From: Scleropages formosus
Lineage: Eukaryota > Chordata > Actinopteri > Osteoglossiformes > Osteoglossidae
DNA: 64,000 nucleotides
Assembly: GCF_900964775.1 (NCBI RefSeq)
Contig: NC_041809.1
Coordinates: 27,043,338-27,107,337, forward strand
Reading direction: 5' to 3'
The notes beneath the pieces are model-generated. The model had not been told where the DNA came from. It searched no databases and worked only from the letters and a program-made list of their open reading frames with translations. The position numbers and the translations under genes were made by a program. Shown here piece after piece: positions 36,454 to 49,445 of this stretch. The number at the start of each line of letters is the position of its first letter. Positions within the stretch are counted from its first letter, which is position 1.

Positions 36454-36462
36454 GTAATTTCA

Positions 36463-36654
36463 GGGGAGCGTGGTGGTGCAGTGGGTTGGACCGGGTCCTG
36501 CTCTCCAGTGGGTCTGGGGTTCGAGTCCCGCTTGGGGTGCCTTGCAACGGACTGGCGTCCTGTCCTGGGTGTGTCCCTTCCGCCCTGTGTTGCTGGGTAG
36601 GCCCCGTGACCCCGTATGGGACAAGCGGTTCAGGAAATCTGTGTGTGTGTGTGT
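36463..36654 (+). mobile_element. Family A SINE, copy 12
   Basis: Plus copy with a small body deletion and a (GT)n tail, flanked by a 9-base duplication, gtaatttca, at 36454-36462 and 36655-36663. Confidence 0.88.
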
Positions 36655-37087
36655 GTAATTTCATATTTTGCTCAAATATGAAACCCATACATTAAGTTCC
36701 TGCATGTACTCCCAGATTTTAGTATGTGATCAGAAGCTTAATATGAAATTAAGTGACTGCTTCATGACAATGAGGGAGCAGTGTGGTCAGAATCTTGTCT
36801 CATATCTGGAACACATTCTAAATGAGTCCGCTTCATTCTTGTGTGGAATTTCGTACACCTTGCATCATCTTGTCTTTCACCAGGGTGAGGCAGGACTGAA
36901 AAAGGAAGCGTTGCGCAGAAGTCTAAATAGCTTCGAAGGCAATGTGTCCTGCAGATGTTTGTTCTACACACCTTATGGCATGGTCTACACAGAATTGCTT
37001 GAGATATCTTGATTTTCACTAATCCCACAACAAAAAAATCCTCACACTTTGTCTACTTACATCTGAAGATTTATAGAACACATTTAG

Positions 37088-37290
37088 GGGGTGCGGTGGC
37101 ACAGTGGGTTGGACCGGGTCCTGCTCTCCAGTGGGCCTGGGGTTTGAGCCCGGCTTGGGGTGCCTTGTGACAGACTGGCATCCTGTCCTGGGTGTGTCCC
37201 CTCCCCCTCCAGCCTTATGCCCTGAGTTGCTGGGTTAGGCTCTGGCTCCCCACAACCCCGTATAGGACAAGCGGTTCAGACGAGGTGATG
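37088..37290 (+). mobile_element. Family A SINE, copy 13
   Basis: Plus copy with a perfect 14-base duplication, tagaacacatttag, at 37074-37087 and 37291-37304. It lacks the long (GT)n tail and ends in gacgaggtgatg. Confidence 0.9.
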
Positions 37291-37547
37291 TAGAACACAT
37301 TTAGCAAAACTGGGCCAATTTTCTCTTTCTCAAAGCCTCAACAGCAATGTACTACCTCACCCTTAACTTGGTAATCCACTTCTGAACTACAGTGGTACCT
37401 CTTGCCCAAGTCTGTCTGGGGCTCGGCAGTTACCTGTGCCATGTTTCCATGTCTTAGAACATGGTTGGCTTTTGGCTACAGAAATAAATCACCCAGAATT
37501 AAAAGCTCTTTATTCCATAGTCATCAGTAAAGTCTGCTATCCATAGT

Positions 37548-37772
37548 AGGGGCAGCTGATTGTATAGGGGTAAGAGCTGCTGCCCCTCAATCCAAAGGTT
37601 GCCAGTTTGAACCTCACCTACTGCTGTAATACCCTTGAGCAAAGTACTTATCTTCAATCACTCCAGTAAGATTGCCCCACTGTGTAAACTAGTAAATAAC
37701 TGTAAGTAGCTTAGCACTGTAAGTCTCCTTGGAGAAAAGCATCAGCTAAATGAATACAGGCACTGTAAATTT
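37548..37772 (+). mobile_element. Family C SINE, copy 3
   Basis: Plus copy: tRNA-like head ggggtaagagctgctgcccc, central acccttgagcaaagtactta, and tail ctccttggagaaaagcatca followed by gctaaatgaat. The B box is slightly decayed. Confidence 0.8.
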
Positions 37773-39061
37773 AATGTTCAATTCTTTCCTGAGCTAATAC
37801 TAGAAGAACAAGCAAGTTTCATTAAAGATGCTTTTAACTACAGTGAATTTTGTAACATCTCATATTGCATCAGTTAGGTTCATACAAGTCACTTTGCAAA
37901 ATTATGGACATACAGAGGTTTGAAGTCCAAGGATCCTTAGCCCTGTTTAGTCTCAACAGGAGTGTTTGGGACAAACTCCCAGATCCACTGAATCCCCCGG
38001 TTCCCTGCTTTTGACACCCATCATAATTCAGCAAAATTTCTGGGGCAGAAATAAAGTGACAGGCCTGTAGGATCCAGTAAACCAATAGCTTGGTAATGAC
38101 CTTGCACTTCAGGTGCAAGTCTGCTGCTGTCATACATTCCTAAATCATGCAGGATTAGAGCTGCAGAAGGTTCTACCTTAAATGAGTATTACACTGTTTG
38201 CCTGTGTGCCAGATGGTGACAACCGCAAATCCACCAATCATGCAGAAATTGAGCTGGTCTGGCCAGGAGTCAATTGCTTCTTTTCAGAATGACTGAAAGA
38301 GGAAATAAAATGATTCCTGCCCTGGGAAGCTCTACAGAGGAGTAGATCAGCTGGTTTGTGTATCCCACAGTTTATCTACCAAGCACCCAGTTCCTAGGAC
38401 AACTCCAGATTATGCTGAATAGCAAGCAACAGTTAACCAACCAGGGCCATCATGTCATGTGTACTAAGCAATAGCTCCTCCTAAAACAATTCCTCCTGCA
38501 GCAACAGAAGGAAAAACATGTTACTTCACTGGGCCATATGTTGTTATAGACACACAAACATACTGCAAGTATGGGTTTTATAAGAATAATACAGTGATCC
38601 ATAAACAATCTCCAGAAGTGTTCACACAACAGTTACACATACTTCTACAGCAATTTGTGGCAAAAGAGACTGAATAGAATCTCCAAGCAGCAGGTTTTTC
38701 TAATTAAAACTTTAGCTTTTATCATTAAATTCCAAACAGAATGATTGAATGTCTACGTTAACAACATTCAAGTAAATTTAATCAAGGCAAGGTGAAAACC
38801 CCTACTCAGAAACTCTTCACTAAGTTAGTACTTATGCCACATTCACCTCCTTTCACTCCTTGGGGCAAAGAAAGAAAAAAAAAAAAACTTCCTTACAATT
38901 GCAGCCCAGCTGCCAATTTGTGTTCCTTTAAAAAGCAACAGCTTGTCCACATTAAGATGAGCTGGCACACAGCAGGCAGTGAGAAGGCTGTCCTGCTCCG
39001 TGCTAAGATTACACCTCCCACTAACTCAAACACATAATTAAGAGCAATTAAGTCTCCTCCA
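37773..39061. other. Intergenic DNA
   Basis: No gene or named repeat recognised; low-scoring open frames only. Confidence 0.35.
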
Positions 39062-39690
39062 AGTTTCAAGTTTATTGTCATAGATACAAGTACCGTGTAC
39101 AAGTATCATGAAATTCTTTTTGAATGCTTCTCCTCAGACTATGGACAAGACAATAGAAATGACAATGAGTAATGCTAAGAAGCAATAACAATAAATAACA
39201 GTAACAATAACAATAAATACCACTAGACAGCCAGAGAACTCTGAGCGTGAGAATGCTTAAAGTGACAGTGTAATTTACCAATGTGCTTGGGTGGAGCAGT
39301 CCAACTCTAGCTACTAAAGGTGGCACATTGGTGAGTGTTGTATACTCTTACAGCAGTGGGGTAAAAGCTGTTCCTGTACCTAGCAGTGCGGGTTCGAATA
39401 GACCTGAGCTGCTTCGCAGATGTAGGGAAGAGAAGAGTGCCCATGCGGGGTGACTATGGTCTCTCATGATGCGTATCATCTTTCTGAAGTAGAGTGTGGT
39501 GTAGGTGTCCCGGACTGCTGGTAGCTGTGTGCCAATGATTCCCTGAGCTGTTTTGACCACCCTCTGTATGGCTTTCTTGTCCTGTGGAGCAGCTGCCACA
39601 CCAGGATGTAACACCCTGTGAGGACGGACTCCACAGCACACCTGTAGAAAGTGGTAAGGACTGTAGTGGACATCCTGGCTTCAGTTACAT
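39062..39690 (-). mobile_element. L2-like LINE 3' end (C-terminal ORF2 and 3' UTR)
   Basis: On the minus strand the last part of a LINE ORF2 is recognisable. FYRCAVESVLTGC is followed in another frame by QRVVKTAQGIIGTQLPAV, then by RDHSHPAWALFSSL, the conserved region after the reverse transcriptase domain in fish L2/Maui-type LINEs. Frames shift at least once. The 3' UTR ends at about 39062 in gacaataaacttgaaacttg. Typical 5' truncation. Confidence 0.75.
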
Positions 39691-40337
39691 TACATTGACA
39701 TTGACAAATGACATTCAGCCTCTAGTTACATTAACAAAACTGCCAACAATAATGTAATAATATATAACAAAAACACAACCAATTACGGCAAAATATGGAT
39801 AAATGTATTCACGCTTTGATTGATTTTTCCTGCAAATTTTAGGAGACTTCAGCCCAGCCACTTGCCGTCTCTGGAGAAGTTCCCTCTAAAATGAAAAATA
39901 CCTGAAACACAACCATATAATGAAAATGAACACCATCATGGTTTTAATAAACCCTTCTGCTCTCAGGAGTACCAATGTAGAAACATTGCCACCGAGGCCA
40001 TGCAGATCAGGTTCTCTGCATTCGATCTTTATTAGCCTTGGAACAACATCTGACACCAAATGAGAGCTTGAACTGTCACCAACCGACTGAATATCTTTTC
40101 ATTTGGAAAGTGCTGCATGAGGGAGAGATGGCTGACTGGATGTTTTTCCCAGCATTCTAAGTAAACAGGTTAGATTTGATGTACAATCTCAAAGGCTAAA
40201 GGTTCCTCTCAGGAGTCCTGGGCCTTCCCTTTACTATACTAAACCATTACTTGGTCAGCTTTACTGACTAACAAATTTGGACAACCGCTAGTTACGGTAC
40301 AGCTCTCATAACCACATACAGAAAATACACTTTATTA
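39691..40337. other. Intergenic DNA
   Basis: Nothing recognised apart from the T-rich end of the tRNA transcription unit at its right edge. Confidence 0.35.
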
Positions 40338-40411
40338 AGGCACCGCTGGGACTCGAACCCAGGATCTCCTGTTTACTAGACAGGCACTTTAACCAACTAA
40401 GCCACGGCGCC
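40338..40411 (-). tRNA. tRNA-Thr (anticodon AGT)
   Basis: A 74-base cloverleaf on the minus strand. The acceptor stem is GGCGCCG paired with CGGTGCC with a T discriminator. The D arm is GGCTTAGTTGGTTAAAGTGCC, the anticodon loop CTAGTAA (AGT, read as IGU) and the T arm GGGTTCGAGTCCC. Internal A and B boxes are intact, and a TTTT terminator follows about 13 bases downstream (40322-40325). It differs from the human tRNA-Thr-AGT consensus at only a couple of positions. No CCA is encoded and there is no target duplication, so it is a real gene, not a SINE head. Confidence 0.96.
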
Positions 40412-41074
40412 ACGCTATCAAATAATCAAGAAGATTGAGATTAAGCTTGAGACTTAAAATACTTCAATGAAATGATCTTAATAACCAATAGATAACTAAC
40501 TGATCAATCAATCGATAATCGATGCTGGAAATGTTAAAATAACCCATACGAAACGCTGTTAATGCATTTTTCTTTAAGTCACAAAGGTTTCCACTGATAT
40601 AAAAGCAATATTTATAATCACTATCCGTCCACGACCCCACACCCTCTTTTCCAGGACTGTGCGGCGTGTGTACGCGAACGATGGGGGGGGGGGGAAATGA
40701 GCGCGCAACTTCGCTGTGACGTCACAGTGGAACCGCTCCTCTGGGGAACTTGTCCCTTCCAGCGCCGGAGCGCAGGCGCACTTGTCCAAGGCAAATAGGC
40801 CAGTAGAGAAAGCGTCAAGAGAGCCCGAATTTAAAAGAAGACCTTGAAAATTCAAGTTAAAATAATAATCTGGCTATAAAAACTCACCTGTTGAAGAATT
40901 CGTATCGTCAAATCCAGGTGTAGGAAAAAGTGCGTCTTGGAGAAAATGTGTGAAATAAGGCTACAGCGCTCAAAAGTCATTATAAATTGTACTCAAAAAA
41001 AATGTAAGGTGTAATAAACACGTCTTCCCCGTAGAGGAGACAAGTGCATGCTCAACACTTTCCTCGGTTGCTTG
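40412..41074. other. Intergenic DNA with a GC-richer patch
   Basis: About 40625-40800 is CpG-rich (including a run of G at 40684-40694) and resembles a small CpG island, but no coding exon or splice-consistent frame was found beside it. Confidence 0.35.
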
Positions 41075-41217
41075 CTTTTATAGATTAACTATTTTAATGG
41101 GAGTACAGTAATTCAGGGTAAATACCTTGTTTAGGGGTAATACAGCAGAGGGCGCTGTTTAAAACTACCTTCTTTGACCGGAAGGCGGCGCACTAACCAC
41201 TACGCTACGTGCTGCGA
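41075..41217 (-). mobile_element. Family C SINE, copy 4 (partial)
   Basis: Minus copy: on the plus strand, gtaaataccttgtttagggg and cgcactaaccactacgctac correspond to the family C module and tRNA-like head. The tail is missing or diverged. Confidence 0.65.
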
Positions 41218-41562
41218 AAGATGTCGCTACAGTAGTTTCTTCAAAATACCATTTATAGTAAAAAAAAAAAAAAAAGAATATAAATACAATTTCATATCTT
41301 TCAGTTCAAAGTTAAACTGCATCCCTCTGTGGGTCTGGCGATGTTTCTGCAAAATACCGTATAGCGGGGTGTTACATGGGCCCCATGATGGGGGACCATC
41401 TGTATTTCCGATCTCCAATGAGATACGTATAGCCAGAAAAATGTACATTTTGTAGATTTTTTCATATTATTTTTTGTTTACTAACAAAGCACTCAAGTAG
41501 AAAGGCAGGCCAGTACTTTTATGCATTAACTGTCCAGTGGAGGGATATTTATATTAAAAGGT

Positions 41563-41908
41563 ATACATTTATTTATTTAGCAGACACTTTTCTCTAAAGC
41601 AACTTCCAGTGAACTCTATGTAGTGTTACTAGCCCACACACCTTATTCACCAAGGTGACTTACACTGCTACAATGAGTCACTCATCCATACATCAGTGGA
41701 ACACATTCTCTGTGCCACTCACACACTATGGGGGAACCTGAACAGCATGTCTTTTGGCTGTGGGAGGAAACCAGAGCACTCAGAGGAAACCCACACAGAC
41801 ACGGGGAGAATATGCAAACATCACACAGACTGAGTGATGATCAAACCCACATTCTCTCACACCACCCAGGTTCTGTGAGATAGCAGCACTACTCACTGTG
41901 CCACCCAT
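41563..41908 (-). mobile_element. Family B long SINE, copy 3
   Basis: Minus copy, complete from tail (acatttatttatttagcaga) through the centre (tgtgggaggaaaccagagca) to the head (actcactgtgccaccc). A (TA)n run follows the head at 41911-41931. Confidence 0.82.
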
Positions 41909-42581
41909 ACATATATATATATATATATATATCTCTGTTGTGACATTCAAAACAAACAGCAATGCCATTGTGTCCAATAAAAAGTCCATTGTATAGTAAA
42001 AGGGTAAATATATTCATAAGCTGTTGTAGTGGTTTTCCGTTATACGGGAACTGATTGGGATAAGTTTGCATAATTTCTGTTTATTTATGTAATTCACTAT
42101 TAACTGCATTTTCCATTTAACTGAATCCAGATGTGCTGAATGGTTTGGTCAGGTGTATTGTACTTGCAGTATAGCTATTGACCAAATGTGGCTTTTCAAT
42201 TAAACTTTAGTCTTCTTTGTGCGCTGGCTCCCCCTTAATGTTGGACACAGCATTAGGAAAAACTGTGAAACAAATGTATGAGGTAATTTAATTATGAGGT
42301 AATTCTGTGAAAGAATGCTCTGATTATTGGAAGACAAAAACAAGAGAATGCTTGAACATAAAGAATTTTTCCAAGAAGCTCAGAGATTTGCGTTAGTGAC
42401 ATAAATCACTTAATCACTGAAGCCTGTTAAAAATGGTGTAGGTTTATTTCACAGTATTCCTTAGAAAATTATCAAAAAGGAAAACACAAAGTATAAATCA
42501 CTACAAAGCCATTTCTCCACAGGAGAATGCCAGTTTGTTCCTCTTGTAACTACTTCCATGGTGGTCAGGACATAGGTGCCC

Positions 42582-44922
42582 TTAGAGCTCTATGTTCTTC
42601 TGTGGTCTTGGGGCACTGGCTGCACACCGGAAGCCCAGGTTGTCAGATGCAGAGTCTGGTGTGTTCCCCATTCTGTAGGATTGCAGAAGAACCAGGAGGT
42701 ATGTGGGATGAGTGAAAGGCATAAAAGAAATAACTTAGAGATGGGAGGAAAGGCTGGATGGCGGTACCTAGTAGTGACACGGGCTCTGTGATTGGCAGAT
42801 CCATCAGCAGTATCAATCCAGGAGGCACCCCGAAGGACATACATGATCTGCGCCCCAGGGAAACGAGTGGAGGTCCACTCCCAGGTATTACCCATCATGT
42901 CATACAGGCCTGAAAATATGAATGAATGAACAGAGCTTCAGTAAACAAGTGGCATACAGACTGAGTGAACTGAGGGCATGTAGAATTTCAGCAACTACAG
43001 AACCCCAAGAAACCTAATACCACTGTTTTCTTTTTACATTACTTGTAAAGTTATTAACTAAACTTTAGACAGAAAGCATACAGATTAGCGTTATCTCTGG
43101 CTGAGAAAGAAAAACTAACAATAGGATACCATAGTTATTCTGTGGAGGGAATGCCTTGACTGGCGAGATTCCATGATACCCATCTTCTGCAGTGTCCTTC
43201 TCTGGGAATTTACCCTGTCACATAAAATGTAAGAAAAATTAACCCTACCTGATTCATGTCACTGTTCAACTTAAGTGTTAAGGTGATCCACTGCATTTTG
43301 AAGACCCACAACTTAAAAATATATCTTAAAAAAGGCTCTGACCTGCCACAGATTGGTGCGGTTTGCCAGAAACTTGTTGCCCCATGGATACATTCTGCCT
43401 AAAACAGCCCAAAGACAAAGAGATGCAGTTGACAGAGTTGTATATAAGCACTGTGATAACATCCTTGTCAAAAGAACAAACAGCATATGTTTATGCATTT
43501 CTTTGAACTTTTTCTCCACTGGAAAAATTCAATATGTAATAACAATAGGACTAAGTAGAGGAAAAAAACAGCATATATAAGCATCCAGGAAGGGAAATTA
43601 ACAGAAACACCACTACAAAGATCCACAGCCCACCTTCCAGCCCTCCCCTGGCAGCAAACTCCCACTCCTCCTCAGATGGGAGCCTCTTCCCCCTCCACTT
43701 GCAAAAGGCCTGGGCATCATTCCAGCTCACCTGCACTACAGGTGCATCCAGCTTTTCCCCAATACCTGAGCCAGGACCAGCAGGCTGAGGAAACAACCAC
43801 ACTCTGTAACCAGGGTTACTCATATTCTTGCAGAGTATCAAGTTGTTTCTGCATAAATGGCTCTTAAAATGTGATTTGATCATCTAAGTAGTAATAATAA
43901 GTGCAGACATTTATTTATTATTCACTAATTTTTTTATTAAACTAAGTCCATCCATAATTACGCAAGGTTGTAATAATATCAGCCACTGCACGAATGAGAT
44001 CAGGTTAAACCTCTTAACTTTAGGTAAACATTAAACTAGTCATTAACGTCATAAAAGTGACTGTCTAAAGAGGACATACCTGTCTCCAGTACGCCTTTTC
44101 AATTGGTACCCACCAAGGTGCAGACTGAACACAGATATTTAAAGAGTCCAAACAAAAAAAATCATCATTCTTACACATGCATTTTTCAGATGTTGTGTTT
44201 TCATGCACTGCAAAACAGGGGGAAATTAATACTGCAAAATGTACACAGATAGCCAAAGTGACACATCACAAGAGTACCTCAATCTTCTGGGTTACTTTGT
44301 TCTTCAGCTCGTCGGATACAAAATCCTGGAATACAAAACTCCATCCAAACGCCTCAGCCTCGGTTTTATATTTCTGGGCACGTACAAACTCCCTAAGGGA
44401 GGAGGAGAGACAGTGAGTGGTACATGTGATCACAGGGGAGGCGCGCGGGAACCCCATGACAGAACAGATACTATTATTGACCAGATGCGCGTTCGCGATG
44501 CGCACTCGAGAGCATCAGGGCCACCAGGGCGCGCACCGGAAGTGCCAATTAGTCACCGGGTGGATGTCGATCGTGAAAGGAGCTACAGAAACATCCCGAG
44601 CAGGTGACTCTCCATCCCTGCCGTTGGGCTCGTTCGTGCCCATCCTGAACGCGCCCCCGGGTACGAGCACCGTGCCGTCATCGTCTGCTGGAACACACAG
44701 TAATCTTAATCGCACCCAGAATTTCACAGTCCCCTCGGCCTCGGGTAATTCACTACGCATCTTTGATTCGCTTTGCGTTTACACACGTCAGGCGAAAAAA
44801 TGAGTTTGTTTTCGTATATCATATGTGACACTTAATTAAGCGCGCTGTTAAGTCCGGCGGCTACCTGAAGTGCACAGCAAAACAGCGGTGGAGAGCAGCA
44901 GCAACCTTACCAGGCGGCTCAT
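42582..44922 (-). CDS. sumf2: SUMF2, sulfatase-modifying factor 2, nine exons, 297 aa
   Basis: Exons, 5' to 3': 44865-44922, 44537-44687, 44278-44392, 44080-44124, 43634-43784, 43343-43398, 43130-43214, 42768-42909 and 42582-42672. All introns are GT-AG, phases agree and the sum is 894 bases; human SUMF2 is 301 aa. Residues 1-19 form a signal peptide ([19 protein letters not shown]). The rest is one formylglycine-generating-enzyme-type domain: [66 protein letters not shown] and LGFRCA. The two active-site cysteines of SUMF1 are absent, as in other SUMF2 proteins, so it is expected not to make formylglycine but to bind and restrain SUMF1 in the ER. It ends in NIEL, comparable to the PGEL retrieval signal of human SUMF2. 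A polyadenylation signal is at 42443-42448. Confidence 0.97.
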
Positions 44923-45457
44923 TCGTCTTATTAATTTTACTTTTTTCTCCAACACAACATACGCGCCCCAACCACACTGGACAAACAGCCGCTCTCACAC
45001 AGAACTTCCCGAGCCTCCGCTGTGCGTGCTCTTGTTGTCCGGCGTGAAACACAGGCTCGTGTGAAAACGGGGGCCCAGTGCGACTTTGTATTATTTCATT
45101 AAATGAATGATGTTTTAAAATACTTATAACTTATTATCTTTAATCTAGTTGAAAAGTAAAAATGCGTGTTTGTGCAGCGGAAACCTTCCTGTCTCCTTTG
45201 TCCACAGTCGGAGTGACAGGTCTATTTGCGTATTCTAAGTGTACGAACAGTAAGGCGGGTCGTTACAGTATTTTATTTAAACATGATTAAAAAGAACATT
45301 ATACGATACGGAAAACAGTGTTAGAAATATATCACAACTTATATGAGTTGACTTATTATATAAGTTTACGTCATTATTTAACATTAATCTTGAATTTCAG
45401 CACGGCGGAGGAGAAAGATAACACTTTCCATGAAACAGAATTACTTCAGGATGTTAT
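44923..45457. other. sumf2 promoter region and intergenic DNA
   Basis: CpG-richer sequence upstream of the sumf2 start (44923-45060) is the likely promoter. AT-rich DNA follows. No gene seen on the plus strand. Confidence 0.4.
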
Positions 45458-45650
45458 TGGGGGCGCGGTGGCGCAGCAGGTTTGGCCGTGTCCTGGTCTG
45501 GGGGGTTTGGGGTTCGAGTCCTGCGGGGGTCCCTTGCGACGCACTGGCGTCCCGCCCTGGGTGTATCGTCGTCGTCCCGGGACCCGCGCCTCCGGATTAG
45601 GCTCCGGCTTGCCGTGACTCCGCTCGGGCCCGGCGACGTGTGTGTGAGTG
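45458..45650 (+). mobile_element. Family A SINE, copy 14
   Basis: Plus copy (gggcgcggtggcgcagcagg; B box ggttcgagtcc) with internal body deletions and several unique CpG-rich changes. The flanking duplication is unclear. Confidence 0.85.
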
Positions 45651-46632
45651 CGTGATGTAAAAGTAGGGCAATTCTAACATTGTGAATACTGCACATTACG
45701 GTCAATGTCTGATTTGACGTTGACATGAAAGTGATCTACGAAGGAGGAATTAATGCGCCAGCAAAATGTTGTGGGGTTCAGTTGGAAAGGCTGTCGCGGA
45801 AGTGTACGGTAGCGCAGCGCGCTGCACTGTACGGAGCGACTAGACGGTTGACGTGGATGTGCGTCACTTGGTCTCCCTCTGCAGGCCGACGGTTGCGCAG
45901 CTGTCTGCTCTTCCTGCAGAGCAGCGAGCGTAAAACAATATGAAAGAACGGAAAAATTAAATGATACGCAAAAGTTTAAGCCTATTTTTAAGAAGGCAAT
46001 GGGTACAATTCCGTCTTTTAAATTAGCGCTGACGGCCACCTGCTCGTCAGTGAAAATCTTGAACCATCTTGCCGCCCTAGGCAGTGAGAGAAGACATGGA
46101 GACTGCAGCTATTGTGAGTCACGGTAGCTTAAGGCTTATCTAAAACAAAGTCAGTCTGTGCTTTCTTGCTGTCATCATTTATTATAAATAGAAATGACTT
46201 AGGGCTACTAGAATGATGATTCGGTCACCTTTGTTATCTGCTTGTCCAGCTCTGGAGCCTTTCCTGGAGGCACAGGGTTCCGAGCTAAAGTCGGGACAGG
46301 ATGGATGGCAGTCCTGCACACGCAGTCAATTTAGGTTCTCCACCTCATGTGAAATACACGAAACCAGAGCACCCAGCGGAAATGCACACAGACACAGGGA
46401 GAACGGTCTCCAGAGAGACTGAGCTGGACTCGAACTTGTCAACGAACAGTACAACCAGTGTATGGCATCCCGCAGCCGGACGCTTCGTCTAACCAGGGGT
46501 CTCCAGCCTGCAGCACTTAAGAAACTGCTAAAAAACTTTATAGCGCAAAACCTGCACCTGCATTTGACAGATTTTAAGTTCAATTTTGTAGTCAAGGCAG
46601 CCAAACTAAAAAGTAAACTTTGGGGACAGAAA
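45651..46632. other. Intergenic DNA
   Basis: A weak family B-like fragment (aaaccagagcacccagcgga) lies near 46360-46400. No gene recognised. Confidence 0.35.
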
Positions 46633-46797
46633 TACATTTATCTGATGCTTTTCTCCAAAGCAACTTCTAATTATTTACACAGATTAGTAATGTTACTGGA
46701 GCAATTTAGAGTAAGTACTTTGCTCAAGGTGAGACCTGAACTTGCAACCTTTAGGCCCAAAGGGCAACAGCTCTAACCACTATACTACCAGCTGCCT
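46633..46797 (-). mobile_element. Family C SINE, copy 5
   Basis: Minus copy: on the plus strand, tgcttttctccaaagcaact (tail), gtaagtactttgctcaaggt (centre) and ctctaaccactatactacca (head). Confidence 0.78.
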
Positions 46798-49407
46798 CAA
46801 TAGCATTATAATTGGGAATCACTGGTCACAGCGAGGTCTCTAGTAACCGAACTTGTCACAATAAAATTGACATCGGTATTGGCTGCTAAATTGCTAAAGA
46901 ACATTATGAAGGAGTTTGCAGATATAAGTCCTTAGAAAAGATGTTCCCTGAAGGAGCTCATTGCAAGACACTGTGGTTTGCAGTGTTGACCAGTCAGCTA
47001 CTAGTGTTCAACACACTTGAAAAAATGAAAATATTACTATACTCACTTACTATTCTTAACCGCTTGTCCAAGTCACAGTGGTCCAGAGCCTATCCTGGAA
47101 TAATAGGGTGCAAGGCTAAGCCAGGTGTACCCTGGACAGAACACCAGTCCACTGCAGTTTTATTATTGCGGTGTGTTGGTTTTTAGCATGTGTACAACTT
47201 AAAGGAGAGCAAATTTTTTTGTTAGACTTATACAAGTTATGCCTGCCAAGAAAAGTATGCTACAGCTATCTTTAAATTAGATAAATGAGTGATACTCTGT
47301 CATCAAAGCATATAGAGTATTTAATATTGTTGCACTTTTAAATATTTTCTCAATTTTAAGACTGAGTATGTCACTTTATATATGTGTACTCCTTGAACCA
47401 GTTCACAATGATGATTGTGGCCTTGGACAAAACTGGTTGAACACCCCAGTCTAAATCAACAGATAGCCCACGATATTCAATTTGTCTATTTATACAGCGA
47501 TAAGGAAACTGACAGTGAGGATTCGACTGCTGACTGAAGTGTGGACCAATAAACTTCAGATCCCAGCTTCAGCAGACTCACCACTTTGTTAGGGGTCTCC
47601 GTGTTACAATTCCACCACTTCCCCCCTGTGTTGCCCCAGAGCTGGTCATCAACAATGCAATGGAAAGATGTTCCTCATCTCAGGGGGCTCTACAGCATCA
47701 TCGAACCTGTGCAGAAACAGTTTTCTTTCCTTTCCGACTGCACCTGTATCAACTGTCAGTCAAAACTGGAACGCAATCAAGTCTACATGACCCCTTGTTC
47801 TATTCAGCCACATAGTGAAACATTTAATTTGATCAGTACTTGGTGTGTCTGGGTGAACTTAACTTCTCTTTCTTACAAACTGCTTAGACCTGTACAGAGA
47901 CCTACTACATGTGGACCTTAGGTATTGGAGTAGAAGAAAGAATACCCATAAAAATCCTCTCTGGTGGTTCTCCTGGATGCTGAGCATGCTCTATTCCTCT
48001 TGAAGTTAAAATCACCAGGTACAAGATATAGCTTGGTGAAATAAGATGGAAAAGGCAGGGTAGGACTAGCATACTGAAGGAGCATGGCAGCAAGAATAAA
48101 GTGGTAGTGGTTAGGGACAGGGCCATCGACTGGCAGCAGTGATTGAGAGATCTGCGCTGGTCAGTGATGGATGAGAGTATTTCCAGGCCAAATTTCAGAA
48201 CTGACCTTCTTGTCCTACTCTTGTCTGAACTGTTTTCACCAGATAAAACTTTAATCAAATAGAGTAAAATATATATTAAACTGTGATGGAGTAACAATTG
48301 CTAAGCAGCTAATGAGGACTTGGACTAGAAACAGGGGAGTAAGCTTCCATGGTAATCTTTATCTGCCAGCAACAGCTGTATAATGTGAGAACAGGACGTG
48401 TCCATATTGAGCACTGACCTTTCCAAGGTCACTGCCAGCCAAACAGGAAATGTCAACAGTGAATGTGAAAATAGACAAAATCCAATGGCAAAATGAGGAA
48501 AGGATATGGTGTTACTTATCTTACTTTTTTAAAAATTAGCAATTTGGTAGAAAAATAATTTTGTGATGCCCCAGTATCACTGAACAAAGTTGTCCAGTAA
48601 ACACTAGTTTAGTATTCTACTTAATCTAAGTACTTTGGTTTAAGAAGTAATGCCATCAGGTAAGCACTGCTGGTGGTAGTCAGCTACTGCAATAAGTTTG
48701 AAAATATTTAGAATAACTGGGGAAAAAAAAAACTAAATCCTACTTTCAAACCTACATCACATGGTTAGAAATGCAAATGCCCATCCATGACAGCCTGTGC
48801 AAAAAACCTTGTCTGTTCTTTTCAAGTTTTTCCCTTATTTATAATTAATGCAGCAATATAGCTTGACTGTATTTCAAGATGATTCAGACAACTGTACTTT
48901 ACAAAATTTACTTTTTAAAAAATTATGGGCAACATTACCAAACTAAAGTTTTTTTTGTGATGGATTTGACCTATCATCATTAATATAATGAACATACATT
49001 GTGTCTGAAGGAAGTCGCTGACTGTCTCTTCTGGGTGATTAGTTTGATGTTAATACAGTCCAGTTCATATGCACTGACTTTGAAAACATTCTACTTTAAA
49101 TCTCTTTATTGAGGTGCTGTCATATTCACAACACTAGATGTCCAAACATTGTCCTTAAATGACCTAAACAAAGATGGGCATGCCACCACTAAAAATTATT
49201 CACACAAAGAAGCAATATGACCTGCAGGCTGCCAATGGCTTTTTCACCTGAAAATTCAAACTTTCTCAGCCATTGCTGCTGAAACCATGGGAAACAGACA
49301 AACACATTTTAAATGTTTTTGTTCAACTATTAAAATCTGTACATTGCTATTACAACAAATTGTTAAATGTTATCTACTACCTCATGCCTTAAGAAACCTT
49401 CCATGTC

Positions 49408-49445
<38 letters not shown>

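Noticed and set aside
36038-36457. 139-codon open frame on the plus strand
   Set aside because: No recognisable domain, AT-rich composition, overlaps a SINE edge, and no splice or promoter context. Probably chance.
47905-48297. 130-codon minus-strand frame and nearby frames considered as PSPH or CCT6A exons
   Set aside because: No motif of either protein (for example the DxDxT motif of PSPH or GDGTT of CCT6A) and no consistent exon chain.
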